The notes under the pieces: model-generated | What the model was told of the DNA's origin: nothing | Seen by the model: the letters and a program-made list of their open reading frames with translations, nothing else | Databases searched by the model: none | In this document: positions 51,901 to 61,375 of the stretch, piece by piece | How positions within the stretch are numbered: position 1 is the first letter of the stretch | Layout: every line of letters starts with the position of its first letter | Source: Acidobacteriota bacterium | Lineage (GTDB): Bacteria; Acidobacteriota; Terriglobia; Versatilivoradales; Versatilivoraceae | DNA length: 64,000 nucleotides | Assembly (NCBI GenBank): GCA_022826755.1 | Contig: JAJDUG010000072.1 | Location: 182,236-246,235 of the forward strand | Direction of reading: 5' to 3' | Translations under genes and position numbers: made by a program

Positions 51901-53265
51901 CTAGACCAGGCGCCGAAAACCCGACTGCTTGACGGGGCACTCCAGGTACTTGACCGGGTCGCCCTCGTCCACCGCCTTACCCACCACGACCAGGGCCTCG
52001 CCGATCCTCTCCAGGGCCAAATCCAGGTCCGCCTGGGAATGCTGCATGCAGAACATGAAGCCCGGCCCGCCAATCACGCCTCTCTTGGCGGTTTCCTGCA
52101 GGTAGAGGGTGGCCGCGGCGGCGTTCTGCTCGGCAGGAATCCCTTCGAAGACCATGGCGGGGAAGGAGGGCAGTCCAATCATGCGGAAGGATAGCCCCAG
52201 ATCCTCGAAAATCCGGCTCAGGCCCTTCATGAAGCTGAGGCCGATGTCCCGGATGATCGCACTGACGTTTCGGGCTCGGTATTCCTGCAGGGTGGCCTTG
52301 CAGGCTGCCAGGCCGGTGGCTTCGGCCCAGTAGACGCTGCTGATGAAGGAGTCCAGAGCCAGCTGCATGATCTCCCTTTTGCCCACCACGGCGCCCAGGG
52401 CGAAGCCGTTGGAGATGCACTTGGCGAAGGTGGCCATGTCGGGGACCACCCCGTAATACTCCTGGGCACCGCCCGGAGCGGTGCGGAATCCCGTGACCAC
52501 CTCGTCGAAGATCAGAACCACTCCGTGGTCCCGCGTCAGCCGGCGCACTCCTTCCAGATAGCCGGGGTCGGGCGTGTAGGTGCGGGCCGCCTCCATGATC
52601 ACGCAGGCCACCTCACCCCGGTTTTCCTCCAGCAGACTTCGGAGTGAGTCCAGATTGTTGTATTCAAAGGCCAGGGTGGTGTCCAGCAGCCCCTTGGGGA
52701 CCCCCAGCGGGGTAATCCCGTGCATCAGGTGTTTTTCCAGAGCCGCGCCGGGGGCCAGATTGGCCGACAGGTACCAGTCGTGCCAGCCGTGATAGCCGCA
52801 AAAGGCCACCTTGTCCCTGCCGGTGGCTGCCCGGGCGATGCGGACGGCTACCATGTCGGACTCCCCGCCGCCCTTGCAGAAGCGCACCATTTCGGCGCAG
52901 GGAACGATCTCGGCCAACAGTTCGGCGGCCTCGATCTCCAGCGGGTGGTTGACGGTCAACCCGGTCCCCCTGCCGGCCTGCTCCTGGACGGCCCGGACCA
53001 CGCTGGGAAAGGCATGTCCCAGAAGGACCGAGCCGGCGCCGAGATTGAAGTCGAGGTACTCGTTGCCGTCCACGTCCCATAGCCGGCAACCTTGCTGGCG
53101 GTGGCTGTAGACGGGCGAGACCCCCTGTGCGTGAAGTTCGGCACGCCTTCCGAACAGGTGGGTGCGACCGGCGATCAGATTGTCGGCCCTCCGGTAGAGC
53201 CGGGTGGATTCGGGGACTCGCGTCCCGTGGGTCAGGGCGTCTGAGCCCTGGGGTGCTGGATTCAT
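51901..53265 (-). CDS. Class III aminotransferase (glutamate-1-semialdehyde aminomutase-like)
   Basis: PLP enzyme of 454 residues. Visible motifs: DGNEYLDFNLGAGSVLLGHA, CKGGGESDMVAVRIARAATG, AFCGYHGWHDWYLS, VLIFDEVVTGFRTAPGG (the PLP-contacting Asp) and the Schiff-base Lys in TFAKCISNGFALGAVVG. It resembles GSA aminomutases, but the catalytic loop differs from HemL (AKCISNGF rather than GKIIGGG), so it is more likely a catabolic omega-aminotransferase. It converges on the luciferase-like gene with 11 bp between the stops. The 275 bp upstream separate it from the surface-polysaccharide genes. Confidence 0.87.
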   Translation of the reverse strand: MNPAPQGSDALTHGTRVPESTRLYRRADNLIAGRTHLFGRRAELHAQGVSPVYSHRQQGCRLWDVDGNEYLDFNLGAGSVLLGHAFPSVVRAVQEQAGRGTGLTVNHPLEIEAAELLAEIVPCAEMVRFCKGGGESDMVAVRIARAATGRDKVAFCGYHGWHDWYLSANLAPGAALEKHLMHGITPLGVPKGLLDTTLAFEYNNLDSLRSLLEENRGEVACVIMEAARTYTPDPGYLEGVRRLTRDHGVVLIFDEVVTGFRTAPGGAQEYYGVVPDMATFAKCISNGFALGAVVGKREIMQLALDSFISSVYWAEATGLAACKATLQEYRARNVSAIIRDIGLSFMKGLSRIFEDLGLSFRMIGLPSFPAMVFEGIPAEQNAAAATLYLQETAKRGVIGGPGFMFCMQHSQADLDLALERIGEALVVVGKAVDEGDPVKYLECPVKQSGFRRLV

Positions 53266-53343
53266 GGTTTCACCTCCGGAGCGGGGCTGTCAGGATGCCC
53301 TGCTTCTCCTTTTTGAGCCATTTTAGGGAGAAAATTGTCGAAC

Positions 53344-53358
53344 TGGGGTATTCTTTGC
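53344..53358 (+). promoter_or_regulatory. Possible sigma54-type promoter
   Basis: TGGGGTATTCTTTGC keeps GG and GC ten bases apart, as in -24/-12 elements, about 185 bases before the small membrane-protein gene. The CAC after TGG is not matched. Weak on its own. Confidence 0.22.
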
Positions 53359-53540
53359 CGCATTGGATCTGGAAAAGCGATGCAATTTGCCGACTGCTAC
53401 GGCATATGCAGAAAAATCATAACCGGGTTTTCCGGCTTGGGAGGATTTCAGGCGACCCCACAGTTTCCCCCAGCGCAAGGTGTGGGAAGGACTGTCACGG
53501 TGAACCCCGACCGACATGATTTCAACGGAAGGAATTGACA

Positions 53541-53888
53541 ATGACACCAAAAACCCAGTTGCCGTGTAGCCCGTACTCAAGGATGGCCGGCAGGAGTTCC
53601 CGGATGCTTGATGGAGTTGCCGCCAACCGGATTGGCCCGCATCGGCTTCGGCTGCCGTCTTGCAGGCCGCACCTGGTGTCGTGTGCGCTATTGGGCTTTC
53701 TTTGGCTTCTGTTCCCGCCGCCGACCTACGCCTATATCGACCCCGGGACCGGCAGCTACATTCTTCAGGTGGTGATCGCAGGTCTGTTGGGCGCACTGGT
53801 TACTCTCAGGATCTATTGGGCAAGGATCAAGGCCTTCTTCAAGGGAAAGCCGCCATCGGGCGGAAACGATCCGGACAAGCATGAATGA
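53541..53888 (+). CDS. Small membrane protein with YIDPGTGSY motif
   Basis: A 115-residue protein. The first 50 residues are polar and basic. Then come a hydrophobic stretch (VSCALLGFLWLLFPPPTYA, possibly a signal or membrane segment), the conserved motif YIDPGTGSYILQVVIAGLLG with a second membrane helix, and a basic tail. Proteins with this YIDPG(T/S)GS-helix-basic tail pattern are frequent beside polysaccharide and glycan-modifying genes; their role is unknown. The ATG at 53541 follows GGAAGGAA. The end overlaps the next gene start, so the two are co-translated. Confidence 0.78.
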   Translation: MTPKTQLPCSPYSRMAGRSSRMLDGVAANRIGPHRLRLPSCRPHLVSCALLGFLWLLFPPPTYAYIDPGTGSYILQVVIAGLLGALVTLRIYWARIKAFFKGKPPSGGNDPDKHE

Positions 53889-55272
53889 TTCGATCGAAGG
53901 CCTGCCTTCCTCCTTTCGCGATCCCAGCGGATTTCTGTTTCTCGACCGGGGTGTGCTTTACCGCCAGGTCAATCGCGGTTACCGCGAAGACTATGACCGC
54001 TTCGTGGGCTCGGGGCTGTTCGACAGCCTGGTGGATGCGGGGCTCCTGGTGGCTCACCGGGAAGTCGCCCTGCCGGGGCCGGAGCCGCAGGAGCGTTACA
54101 AGACTCTCAGGCCGGAGCCACTGCCATTCATCTCCTATCCCTTCGAGTGGAGCTTCAGCCAGCTCCAGGATGCCGCCCTGACCACGCTGGAGATCCAAAA
54201 GAAAAGCCTGGAACATGGCATGTCCCTCAAGGACAGTACTGCCTACAATATTCAGTTCCGGGAAGGGAAACCTCTGTTTATCGATACCTTGTCCTTTGAA
54301 CGGTACTCGGAAGGCCGGCCCTGGGCAGCCTATCGTCAATTCTGCCAGCATTTCCTGGCGCCGCTGGCGCTGGCGAGCTACTCGGATATCCGACTAAGCC
54401 AACTCCTCCGGGTTCACCTTGACGGGATTCCTCTGGACCTGGCCAGTCGGCTCCTGCCCCTTCATACCCGATTGCGGTTTTCCCTGCTGACGCACATTCA
54501 CATTCATTCCAAGGCACAAACGCACTTCGCCGACAAGCCGACCCGCCAGGTCCGCCGATCCGTCAGTCGCAGGGCGCTCCTGGGTTTGATAGACAACCTG
54601 GAATCCTGCGTGGGGTCGCTCTGTTGGACCCGGCACCGAGATGAATGGGCCTCTTACTATGAAGGAACCAACTACACTGGCGAGGCCTTCCGGCACAAGG
54701 AACAACTGGTGGGGGAGTATCTGGACCGAATCAACCCCAAACCAGCCATGGTATGGGACCTGGGGGCCAACACGGGACGGTTCAGCCGTCTGGCCGCGAG
54801 CCGCGGGCTGACCACTATCGCCTTCGATCTGGATCCCGCCTGCGTTGAGCGGAACTACCGGATCTGCCGGCAGGAGGGGGATACCAACATCCTGCCTCTT
54901 TGGGTTGACTTGACCAATCCCAGCCCCAATCTGGGTTGGCACGGCCGCGAACGCATGTCCCTGTTGGAGCGAGGCTCACCAGACGCAGTCCTGGCGCTGG
55001 CTCTAATTCACCACCTGGCCATCGCCAACAACCTGCCTCTATCCAGACTGGCCGGCTTTTTCGCTGAACTGTGCCGCTCACTGATCATTGAGTTCGTCCC
55101 CAAGTCCGACTCGCAGGTGCAAAGGCTGCTGGCTTCGAGGGAGGACATCTTTCCAAGCTACACCCAGGAAGCCTTCGAGCAGGCCTTCGGACGTTATTTC
55201 GAAATCGGAGCGGCCAGCAAGATCAGACAAACGGAGAGGACGCTGTATCGAATGGATAGAAAACCACTGTGA
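53881..55272 (+). CDS. SAM-dependent methyltransferase, surface-polysaccharide type
   Basis: A 463-residue cytoplasmic protein. The N-terminal half has DPSGFLFLDRGVLYRQVN, SYPFEWSFSQLQDAAL and LKDSTAYNIQFREGKPLFID, a region seen in NoeA-like nodulation/host-specificity and polysaccharide methyltransferases. The class I SAM-binding motif VWDLGANTGRFSRLAA follows near residue 290, then TIAFDLDPACVERNY and DAVLALALIHHLAI. It overlaps the small YIDPGTG gene by eight bases and lies 550 bp before a membrane phosphatase-fold protein, suggesting a shared surface-glycan pathway. Substrate unknown. Confidence 0.85.
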   Translation: MNDSIEGLPSSFRDPSGFLFLDRGVLYRQVNRGYREDYDRFVGSGLFDSLVDAGLLVAHREVALPGPEPQERYKTLRPEPLPFISYPFEWSFSQLQDAALTTLEIQKKSLEHGMSLKDSTAYNIQFREGKPLFIDTLSFERYSEGRPWAAYRQFCQHFLAPLALASYSDIRLSQLLRVHLDGIPLDLASRLLPLHTRLRFSLLTHIHIHSKAQTHFADKPTRQVRRSVSRRALLGLIDNLESCVGSLCWTRHRDEWASYYEGTNYTGEAFRHKEQLVGEYLDRINPKPAMVWDLGANTGRFSRLAASRGLTTIAFDLDPACVERNYRICRQEGDTNILPLWVDLTNPSPNLGWHGRERMSLLERGSPDAVLALALIHHLAIANNLPLSRLAGFFAELCRSLIIEFVPKSDSQVQRLLASREDIFPSYTQEAFEQAFGRYFEIGAASKIRQTERTLYRMDRKPL

Positions 55273-55519
55273 AGGGGATGCTCATCCGCCCACATTGCCG
55301 TCCTACCGGTCGCCACCGATGCTCACCATCTCGGTCATCCCGATGAACTCGCCTTCGTCCGCTCCTTTGTTCCCAACTTCCTGATCGACCGCTGAGCCTC
55401 TGTTAAAATACCCCCTTTTGTGAAGTCCTATTTCTCACCAGGGGTAGGACGCATCGGTTCTCGGAATCCGGTAACATACTCTTGTCGAGGGAGGTAACCA
55501 GATCCTTGAAGGAGAACCG

Positions 55520-55717
55520 ATGCCGACACAATGTAACACTAAACCCCCGGAGTTTGAACCCCACCACCGCCTCAGCGTCCTGGTGGTCACAGACCTGCTC
55601 TCCCGGGACGTATCACTTGAGAACGTGCAGCCCCGGGCGGCTTGTTTGAGCTTCGAGGGAGTAGTAATTGGAAATCGCCAGACATGGGTTTGCTCTTACC
55701 TCCAGTATGGCTCGTAG
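55520..55717 (+). pseudogene. Possible IS1380-type transposase N-terminal remnant
   Basis: The 548-bp gap 55273-55820 has no intact gene. A 65-residue open frame with a strong ribosome site (GAAGGAGAACC) begins MPTQCNTKPPEFEPHHR, which resembles the first residues of IS1380-family transposases, then loses similarity. AT-rich sequence at 55402-55440 (TGTTAAAATACCCCCTTTTG) could be an old element end. Recognition is by eye and tentative. Confidence 0.3.
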
Positions 55718-55820
55718 CCACAAGACAACCCCACAGCAGAAAGCGCTTCGCCCTATGTGAAAAACCAACCGATTTCCATAATAGGGGGGATACAGATGAT
55801 GGTTCAGCGGACATCTCGCA

Positions 55821-58016
55821 ATGACTGACAGAAGAAACGCAGCCATATCTCTCACACTTCTTGCAGGTTGGATCAACCTCAAGATCTTTCTGTTCTGCCC
55901 CCTTACCATCTACATCACCAACGCGGAGGAAATGAGTGTCGGATTCCATACGCTGGTGTCGCTCTATGTCTTCCCGTTCCTGGCATGCACTGTTCTCTTT
56001 GCCGTTCTCGGACTCGCCCTGCCGCACGGTCCGCGTCATATCTACATGGCGTTGCTGGCCGCGATCGGCGTACTCCTTTGGCTGCAGTCTGACGTTCTTC
56101 TCTGGAACTACGGTGCGCTGGACGGATCCTTCATAGACTGGCAGCGGGAGGCCTGGAAGGGCTATGTAGACACCCCCATATGGGTGGCGCTCCTTGCCGC
56201 TGCGGTCTATTGGCGACAGCGCCTGCTTTCGGTGGTCCGGCCACTCTGCCTGCTCCTGTTTGCGGTTCAGGTGGGATCCCTGTGGTTCCTGGAACCGGAT
56301 CCACGAACGGAATCGGGTGACAAGCTCGGGAGATCGATCACTCACTCCGATCCACCCGAGACGCTGTTCCGGTTTTCAGCCACCAACAACGTGATTCATA
56401 TCGTGCTGGACGGATTTCAGTCGGACATCTTCGAAGAAATCATCGTCGACTCCGAACGATATCGGGATGCCCTGCCGGGATTCACCTTCTTCAAGGAAGC
56501 CATCACCTCGTCCAGCGTCACCTATTTGAGCGTTCCTTCATTCATGAGCGCAACCACATACATGAATCGAATGCCCGTGTGGAAATACAAGCAACAGGCA
56601 CTCGAAGGCCGCAACCTTGTCAAGGTTCTGGCAGATGCGGGCTTTCAGGTCGATATGGCATCGGCCACCAGTTTCTCGTTGAACTTTTATCGGAATGGAA
56701 GCTATTACCGCATCCCCCATCCGTTCCGAGGAAAGGAAGAAACGGAAAGGTGGCATGCCGGCTTCATGTTGGACCTGTCGTTGTTTCGAAGCACACCCCA
56801 TTTCGTCAAGAAAGCGGTCTATAACCAGCAGGCCTGGTGGATATCATCGGCGATACTGGAATCATCGGGCCTGGCGTTCAAACACTTTTCCGGGAATGAG
56901 TTTCTCCGCCATTTCACCGAAAGGTCATCGCCAGGTAGAGACGGACCTGTCTACAAGTACATTCATCTCATTACGCCCCACCCCCCGCTGGTGGTTGCCG
57001 AAGGGAACCTGCCGGCCAAGCCACCCTTGCAACGCACCCGGGACAACCACAGGCGGCAGTCCGCCTATACTCTCGACAGGATCGTCGCCTTGCTCGACAG
57101 ACTGCGGAGCTTGGCGATCTACGATCAATCGGTGATTATCATCCAATCGGACCATGGGAGTGGAGCATCGTTCAGGATGCAAGAAGCCGGTTCGGGCCGG
57201 TGGATTGACAGTCTGAATTCCAAGTTGCGGGTATGGGGAGGTGTCTTGCCGTTGCTATTGATTAAGCCTGCTCATAGTCGCGAGCCGCTGAAGGTATCCG
57301 AGGCGCCGGTTGAACTCAATGACATCCCTGCCACGGTCACTGCGCTACTGGGGTTGCCCCATGAGTTTGGCGGCAATGATGTCTTTGCGGTCAAGAGTGG
57401 GGAAGAGAGACAGCGAAGATTCTATCGTGAGCTGTCTAAACGCAATCGGGCTGCAAAAACCGGGTATTTCGAGGGCTTGCAGGAGTACGTCATTTCGGGA
57501 AGCGTTTTTCGGGAATCCTCATGGCAAGTAGGACAGATCTACCGTAAACCGGCCGCCTTCAGGAACCGAAAATACCTGTGGGGCACTCCGTTGGAGTTCG
57601 GATTGGAGGGCAACGTCCATCGCTTTCTGCTGGACGGGTGGAGCGGACCCAATAAAGGTGGAACCTGGACAGGAGCTAAGGCCGCAAGTCTGGAGTTGGA
57701 GGTGCATCCTCCCAACAACGACACTGTACTGCTGAGCGCGACACTGCGCCCCTTCGTTGTGCCGGACAAGATCCCACTCCAGCGTGTGCTGATCCACATC
57801 AATGACAACCCCGTCGGTGAATGGACGCTGACCGAGAGACCGTTGCGCACCAATTCCCTCGCTGTTTCCGCAGCTCATTTCCAGGACGAGAAAATCGTGA
57901 TCGGATTCAAGTTCCCGAATGCGATCTCCCCCAAGGAAATAGGAATGAACCGTGACCTCCGCACTCTGGCTGCACGCTTTCGGGATATCACGTTGCACGA
58001 CGGCCATGAGCCATGA
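55821..58016 (+). CDS. Membrane-anchored alkaline-phosphatase-superfamily protein (paralogue A)
   Basis: A 731-residue protein. About five transmembrane segments occupy residues 1-160 (SLTLLAGWINLKIFLFCPLT and VALLAAAVYW). The extracytoplasmic domain has the phosphatase/sulfatase fold: NVIHIVLDGFQSDIFEE (metal-binding Asp), a Ser/Thr-rich nucleophile region TSSSVTYLSVPSFMSATTY, TPHPPLV, the metal motif IIIQSDHGSGASF, and NDIPATVTALLGLP. A C-terminal beta domain of about 130 residues follows. The architecture resembles LTA-synthase or phosphoglycerol/phosphoethanolamine transferases, so glycan decoration is the best inference. It is closely related to, and the same length as, the protein at 61376-63571. 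Confidence 0.82.
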   Translation: MTDRRNAAISLTLLAGWINLKIFLFCPLTIYITNAEEMSVGFHTLVSLYVFPFLACTVLFAVLGLALPHGPRHIYMALLAAIGVLLWLQSDVLLWNYGALDGSFIDWQREAWKGYVDTPIWVALLAAAVYWRQRLLSVVRPLCLLLFAVQVGSLWFLEPDPRTESGDKLGRSITHSDPPETLFRFSATNNVIHIVLDGFQSDIFEEIIVDSERYRDALPGFTFFKEAITSSSVTYLSVPSFMSATTYMNRMPVWKYKQQALEGRNLVKVLADAGFQVDMASATSFSLNFYRNGSYYRIPHPFRGKEETERWHAGFMLDLSLFRSTPHFVKKAVYNQQAWWISSAILESSGLAFKHFSGNEFLRHFTERSSPGRDGPVYKYIHLITPHPPLVVAEGNLPAKPPLQRTRDNHRRQSAYTLDRIVALLDRLRSLAIYDQSVIIIQSDHGSGASFRMQEAGSGRWIDSLNSKLRVWGGVLPLLLIKPAHSREPLKVSEAPVELNDIPATVTALLGLPHEFGGNDVFAVKSGEERQRRFYRELSKRNRAAKTGYFEGLQEYVISGSVFRESSWQVGQIYRKPAAFRNRKYLWGTPLEFGLEGNVHRFLLDGWSGPNKGGTWTGAKAASLELEVHPPNNDTVLLSATLRPFVVPDKIPLQRVLIHINDNPVGEWTLTERPLRTNSLAVSAAHFQDEKIVIGFKFPNAISPKEIGMNRDLRTLAARFRDITLHDGHEP

Positions 58017-58071
58017 AATGCTGGCAGTACTGTCCGGTTAACACTCAAACAAAATCAACTGTTTACAGGGT

Positions 58072-58356
58072 GTGCGTTCTTCTTGTTGTAAAGAGAATCT
58101 CCTACAGGAGAAAGCGGTGCGCCGCCGCCCCTTGAGTGAGGCCCAAAGGGCGCGCAACCGCCTCCAATCCAGGATACGTGCGAAGGTTGAACATCCCTTT
58201 CACATCATGAAACGGGTCTTTGGCTTTACTCATGTCCGTTACCGGGGACTGGCCAAGAACACCCATCGGGTGCAGGTCACCTGTGCCTTGGTGAATCTGT
58301 TCCTGGTGAGGAAGCAGTTGTTGAAATCGGCCTTGGCGATGGAGTCGTGCGTCTGA
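58072..58356 (+). pseudogene. IS5-family transposase, C-terminal remnant
   Basis: The encoded segment RPLSEAQRARNRLQSRIRAK, then VEHPFHIMKRVFGFTHVRYR and GLAKNTHRVQVTCALVNL, is the C-terminal DDE-domain end (E of the triad in KVEHPF) of IS5-group transposases. The upstream catalytic domain is missing, so this is a decayed end. The rest of 58017-58646 has no recognisable gene. Confidence 0.8.
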
Positions 58357-58646
58357 TTGACCACTACCGGCTCGAAAGTACCCGCCGGGGACTGCCCAGA
58401 GCCGGGGTCGGCCTCTCAAATCACCTGTTTTTTTGCTCTACCACCCTTCCTCTGTCTGTCTCCGGTTGAAATCGGTGATCGATCAGAGTTTCCCTAAGTC
58501 TTGACGGCGTTTTGCGAAGATCCCCCCAAGGCCGTGATCCATTTGAAGAACAGCGCCACATATCCCTGTAGGGGTTGAACCGCGCGTCGCCGGCTCGGCG
58601 TCGCGGCAGCTCGACTGTCCGCTCGAGCCGCGTCCGAGGAAGCACC

Positions 58647-59234
58647 ATGCCGCTCCGATTCTTTGCCAACGCCGAGGAACTCAGGGATTGGTTCCGCGAC
58701 CATCACGACAAGCTGGACGAACAGTGGATCGGTTTCTACAAGAAGCACACAGGGATACCGAGCATCGACTGGGCACAGTCGGTCGACGTTGCGCTCTGCT
58801 TCGGCTGGATCGACGGTCTCCGCAAGAGTCTCGGCACCACGAGCTACAAGATCCGGTTCACGCCACGCCGGGCGGGGAGCCGCTGGAGCAAGCGCAACCT
58901 CTCGCGGATGGAAGCCCTCATGGCCGAAGGGCTCGTGGAAGAGGCCGGGCTCGCGGTGTTCCAGGCCCGGGACGCGTCCTTGCCGAACTACCAGATAGCT
59001 GCCTGGGCCCTGCCCGCGTCGCTGGAGAACCGGCTCCGGGCCCGTCCCAAGGCATGGGGCTTCTTCCGAGCCGCCCGGCTTTCGTACCGAAAGGGCGCAT
59101 CGGCCTGGATCATCAGCGCCAAGAAGGAGGAAACCCGTCTCCGAAGGCTGGACCAGTTGATCGAGTGTTGCGAGCGCGGCGAGCCGGTCCCTCCGCTACG
59201 CTGGGGCGGCAGGCCGGTCAGCAAACGGGACTGA
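58647..59234 (+). CDS. YdeI/OmpD-associated (OmdA) family protein
   Basis: A 195-residue soluble protein: FFANAEELRDWFRDHHDKLD at the start, then QWIGFYKKHTGIPSIDW, DVALCFGWIDGLRKSL, RFTPRRAGSRWSKRN and the later KAWGFFRAARLSYRKGASAW, all typical of the YdeI family (PF13376). Members have been linked to protection against bacteriocins or peptides, with no defined activity. GAGGAAG precedes the ATG at 58647. It is intact amid insertion-sequence debris and is likely acquired cargo. Confidence 0.88.
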   Translation: MPLRFFANAEELRDWFRDHHDKLDEQWIGFYKKHTGIPSIDWAQSVDVALCFGWIDGLRKSLGTTSYKIRFTPRRAGSRWSKRNLSRMEALMAEGLVEEAGLAVFQARDASLPNYQIAAWALPASLENRLRARPKAWGFFRAARLSYRKGASAWIISAKKEETRLRRLDQLIECCERGEPVPPLRWGGRPVSKRD

Positions 59235-59333
59235 CCGGGGTTCGGGCCGCGCCCTGGTGCCTGTTCCTTGGGAGGCGGCCGCGTTCAGCGGCGGTCGCCA
59301 GACGATAGTGTTGATGGTTCCGGAGTAATTGAT

Positions 59334-59483
59334 CTAGCGAAAGCGGTTGTTCCATATATCGGCGAAGAAGACATTGCCTACCCCGTCCACGGCTACAGCC
59401 CGTGAAAAGTTCAACGCCAGGCTGAAATGATGCGGGTTGACCTCTCCGGTTCCCGCTATGGAATTGATTTCCCAATCGGCTTG
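59334..59483 (-). pseudogene. NHL-repeat protein remnant
   Basis: Minus-strand reading gives INSIAGTGEVNPHHFSLALN, then FSRAVAVDGVGNVFFADIWN and NRFR, one NHL propeller unit (compare AGTG...GVAVDxxGNVYIADxxNNRIR in many acidobacterial proteins). It stops after one repeat. The rest of the gene is absent. Confidence 0.5.
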
Positions 59484-59599
59484 TGTCAGAGGCGCATCTA
59501 CCTGTGCCTCTACGCCATGGTGCCGTTGAAACTCGCCCGGTAGCGTCCCGACGAGGCCCGCCAGCTCCTGGCTTCGCCCGAGTGCCTGCTGACGGAACT

Positions 59600-59790
59600 C
59601 GGCTGGGGTGGGGTTCGACCCTACGAACCGGGCCTGGCTGATGAGCGGCATCTGCGCATTGCCGTGGGACGCGACTACAGGGACGTGTCACCGACCCGCG
59701 GTGCCCTGCGAGGCGCCGAGAGCGCCGGAATCGAGCTGGCCGTCAAGGTGAGCGCCAGTTCCAATCTGCACTGTGCGCGGGAAGAGGTTT
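59600..59790 (+). pseudogene. Transglutaminase-like protein C-terminal remnant
   Basis: The plus strand encodes LADERHLRIAVGRDYRDVSP and TRGALRG, the C-terminal end of bacterial transglutaminase-like proteins (IAVGRDYxDVPPxRG). Just upstream VGFDPTN, which should precede it, lies in another frame, so there is a frameshift near 59628. The remainder of 59235-59852 holds only this and the NHL remnant. Confidence 0.5.
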
Positions 59791-59852
59791 TTCAGGATAG
59801 GACTACGGGCAGGCAGACTGGTTTCTTGTCTTGAATTAGACGCCGTGTCCGT

Positions 59853-60755
59853 TCACGCTGGTTTTTTGGAACTACAGCCTAACCAAGCGACGAAAGAGTC
59901 CTTGTCCGGCTCATATTTCAGCAAATGCAAACCGGACCTTAAGCAGCACTGTTCCAAACTCTTTCGATTGAAGTACTGCAAATGAGCTGGAGTGTGATTG
60001 TATTCCCAGTTCTTCCACATCTCGAAGGGAGAGGATTCGTTCCAACCTACAGGCCGCGAGGGAGCGGTCACAAAGATTGTGCCACGTTTGGACAACCAGT
60101 CAGCGCAAAGCCGTAGCACCTGAACGGGATCGGGCAAGTGCTCAATGACGTGTGTCATGGAGATCACATCGAAGGGACCCGCCCCTTGAATCTCTTCCTT
60201 TTTCGATTCAAGCGGTCCCACCAAGTAGCGGTCTACCCATGGGCATAACCCAGCCGCCTCCTGGCTGATATCCTGGGCCACCGCAAACGTGTGATGATCA
60301 AGCAGTTTCGCCGCAAGAGAAATCAAGCTCAACCCGCTTCCGATTTCCAGGACTCGATCAAGTCTCCGGCCGTCCCGGCGCAAGCTCAAGATCTCTGCCA
60401 GGCGATCACGATAGAACTGCAACGCCGCCTTAGCATTTTCGCCATGATAGGCTGGATGACCGACGAATTGCGGAAAGCGAATATAGAGGGCCTCGAATGC
60501 TTTGTCAGGGGGAAGAGGGCTGAGGAATATCAGATCACAGTCGGAGCAGCAGACCAGATCGAAATGCCTGGGACCGAACCCCCGTACATTGTAGGAGGTC
60601 GCGTCGAGCGGCCCCATGTGCTTGGTGACGGTTCGACCGCGACAGGTGGGACAGTCCCTGTCAACCTTGGTTTTAAAGGGTCTGGTAATGCAGCTTTCGA
60701 TCCTGGCGAGAAGATACCATGGCAGGTGTCTCGGCAGAGTGATCGTCGAGTTCAT
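59853..60755 (-). CDS. Class I SAM methyltransferase with N-terminal zinc-ribbon-like cysteines
   Basis: A 300-residue protein. The N-terminus carries CPTCRGRTV and LVCCSDCDLIFLSPLP, a two-CxxC zinc-ribbon-like module common in sugar/polysaccharide methyltransferases. The SAM-binding motif VLEIGSGLSLISLAAKL lies near residue 140, followed by DVISMTHVIEHLPDPVQVLR and a C-terminal NHTPAHLQYFNRKSLEQCC typical of Methyltransf_23 proteins. It sits between the two phosphatase-fold paralogues and is probably part of the same surface-glycan function. The start at 60755 (MNSTITLPRHLPWYLLARIE) is plausible. Confidence 0.86.
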   Translation of the reverse strand: MNSTITLPRHLPWYLLARIESCITRPFKTKVDRDCPTCRGRTVTKHMGPLDATSYNVRGFGPRHFDLVCCSDCDLIFLSPLPPDKAFEALYIRFPQFVGHPAYHGENAKAALQFYRDRLAEILSLRRDGRRLDRVLEIGSGLSLISLAAKLLDHHTFAVAQDISQEAAGLCPWVDRYLVGPLESKKEEIQGAGPFDVISMTHVIEHLPDPVQVLRLCADWLSKRGTIFVTAPSRPVGWNESSPFEMWKNWEYNHTPAHLQYFNRKSLEQCCLRSGLHLLKYEPDKDSFVAWLGCSSKKPA

Positions 60756-61375
60756 TCAATATTTGAAGTGTGACGGGTGCATCGGTGTGACGAAGGGACT
60801 GTGATCCACAATGGGTTGTGTTTTTGCCGGTTGTGGAACCGGTCTTGCAGAACTCAATCGAAAGAACCGCCGGACGGGAAGCGCCTGTCGCTCCAAGATC
60901 CATGCGGCATTATGCCCTAATTAGGCGTTGAGGAGAAGCATATTGACGCCAAGGGCAGGGATCGGATGTTATCTGCCCCTCATGCCGTGCCTAACCAAGC
61001 ACAATTTCAGGGAGGCGCTACCGTCATTCACCCCGGACGGCCAATGGGCGGTCCAGAAGAGGCACAGTCCTTGCAACCTCTTGCAGCGGAGCAATATCGG
61101 AGAAACGGCCCGTGAGAGTCGGCTGGGAACGGTAACTAAAGTGCAGCCTCTTGTCGACTATCACGCCTCTTTCGGCACGGCGCGCCTCTCACGGGTCCGG
61201 CAAAACGCCGCCGTCAACCCAGTCGACCGCCAAGTGGTAAGACCCTCAATCACGATGCGGGAAGAGCTGCCTTAAGCCAATCGTTCGATATCGACAGCCC
61301 ACCACACGCCTCCGCCGTCGAGCACCTCGCTGTTTACTCCGATTGTGAGTGATCTGATCTCCGCGACAGCCCTGC
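60756..61375. other. 620-bp stretch without a recognised gene
   Basis: Lies between two minus-strand genes. It contains a perfect 10-bp palindrome CCTAATTAGG (60917-60926) and short open frames with no family resemblance. It could carry the promoter of the methyltransferase gene; nothing else was recognised. Confidence 0.5.

Noticed and set aside
55553..55600. tRNA-like GTTTGAACCCC stretch
   Set aside because: No acceptor stem or anticodon arm could be formed around it. No tRNA gene was found in any gap examined.
60928..61275. 115-codon plus-strand open frame
   Set aside because: No ribosome site, low-complexity mixed composition and no family resemblance; treated as non-coding.
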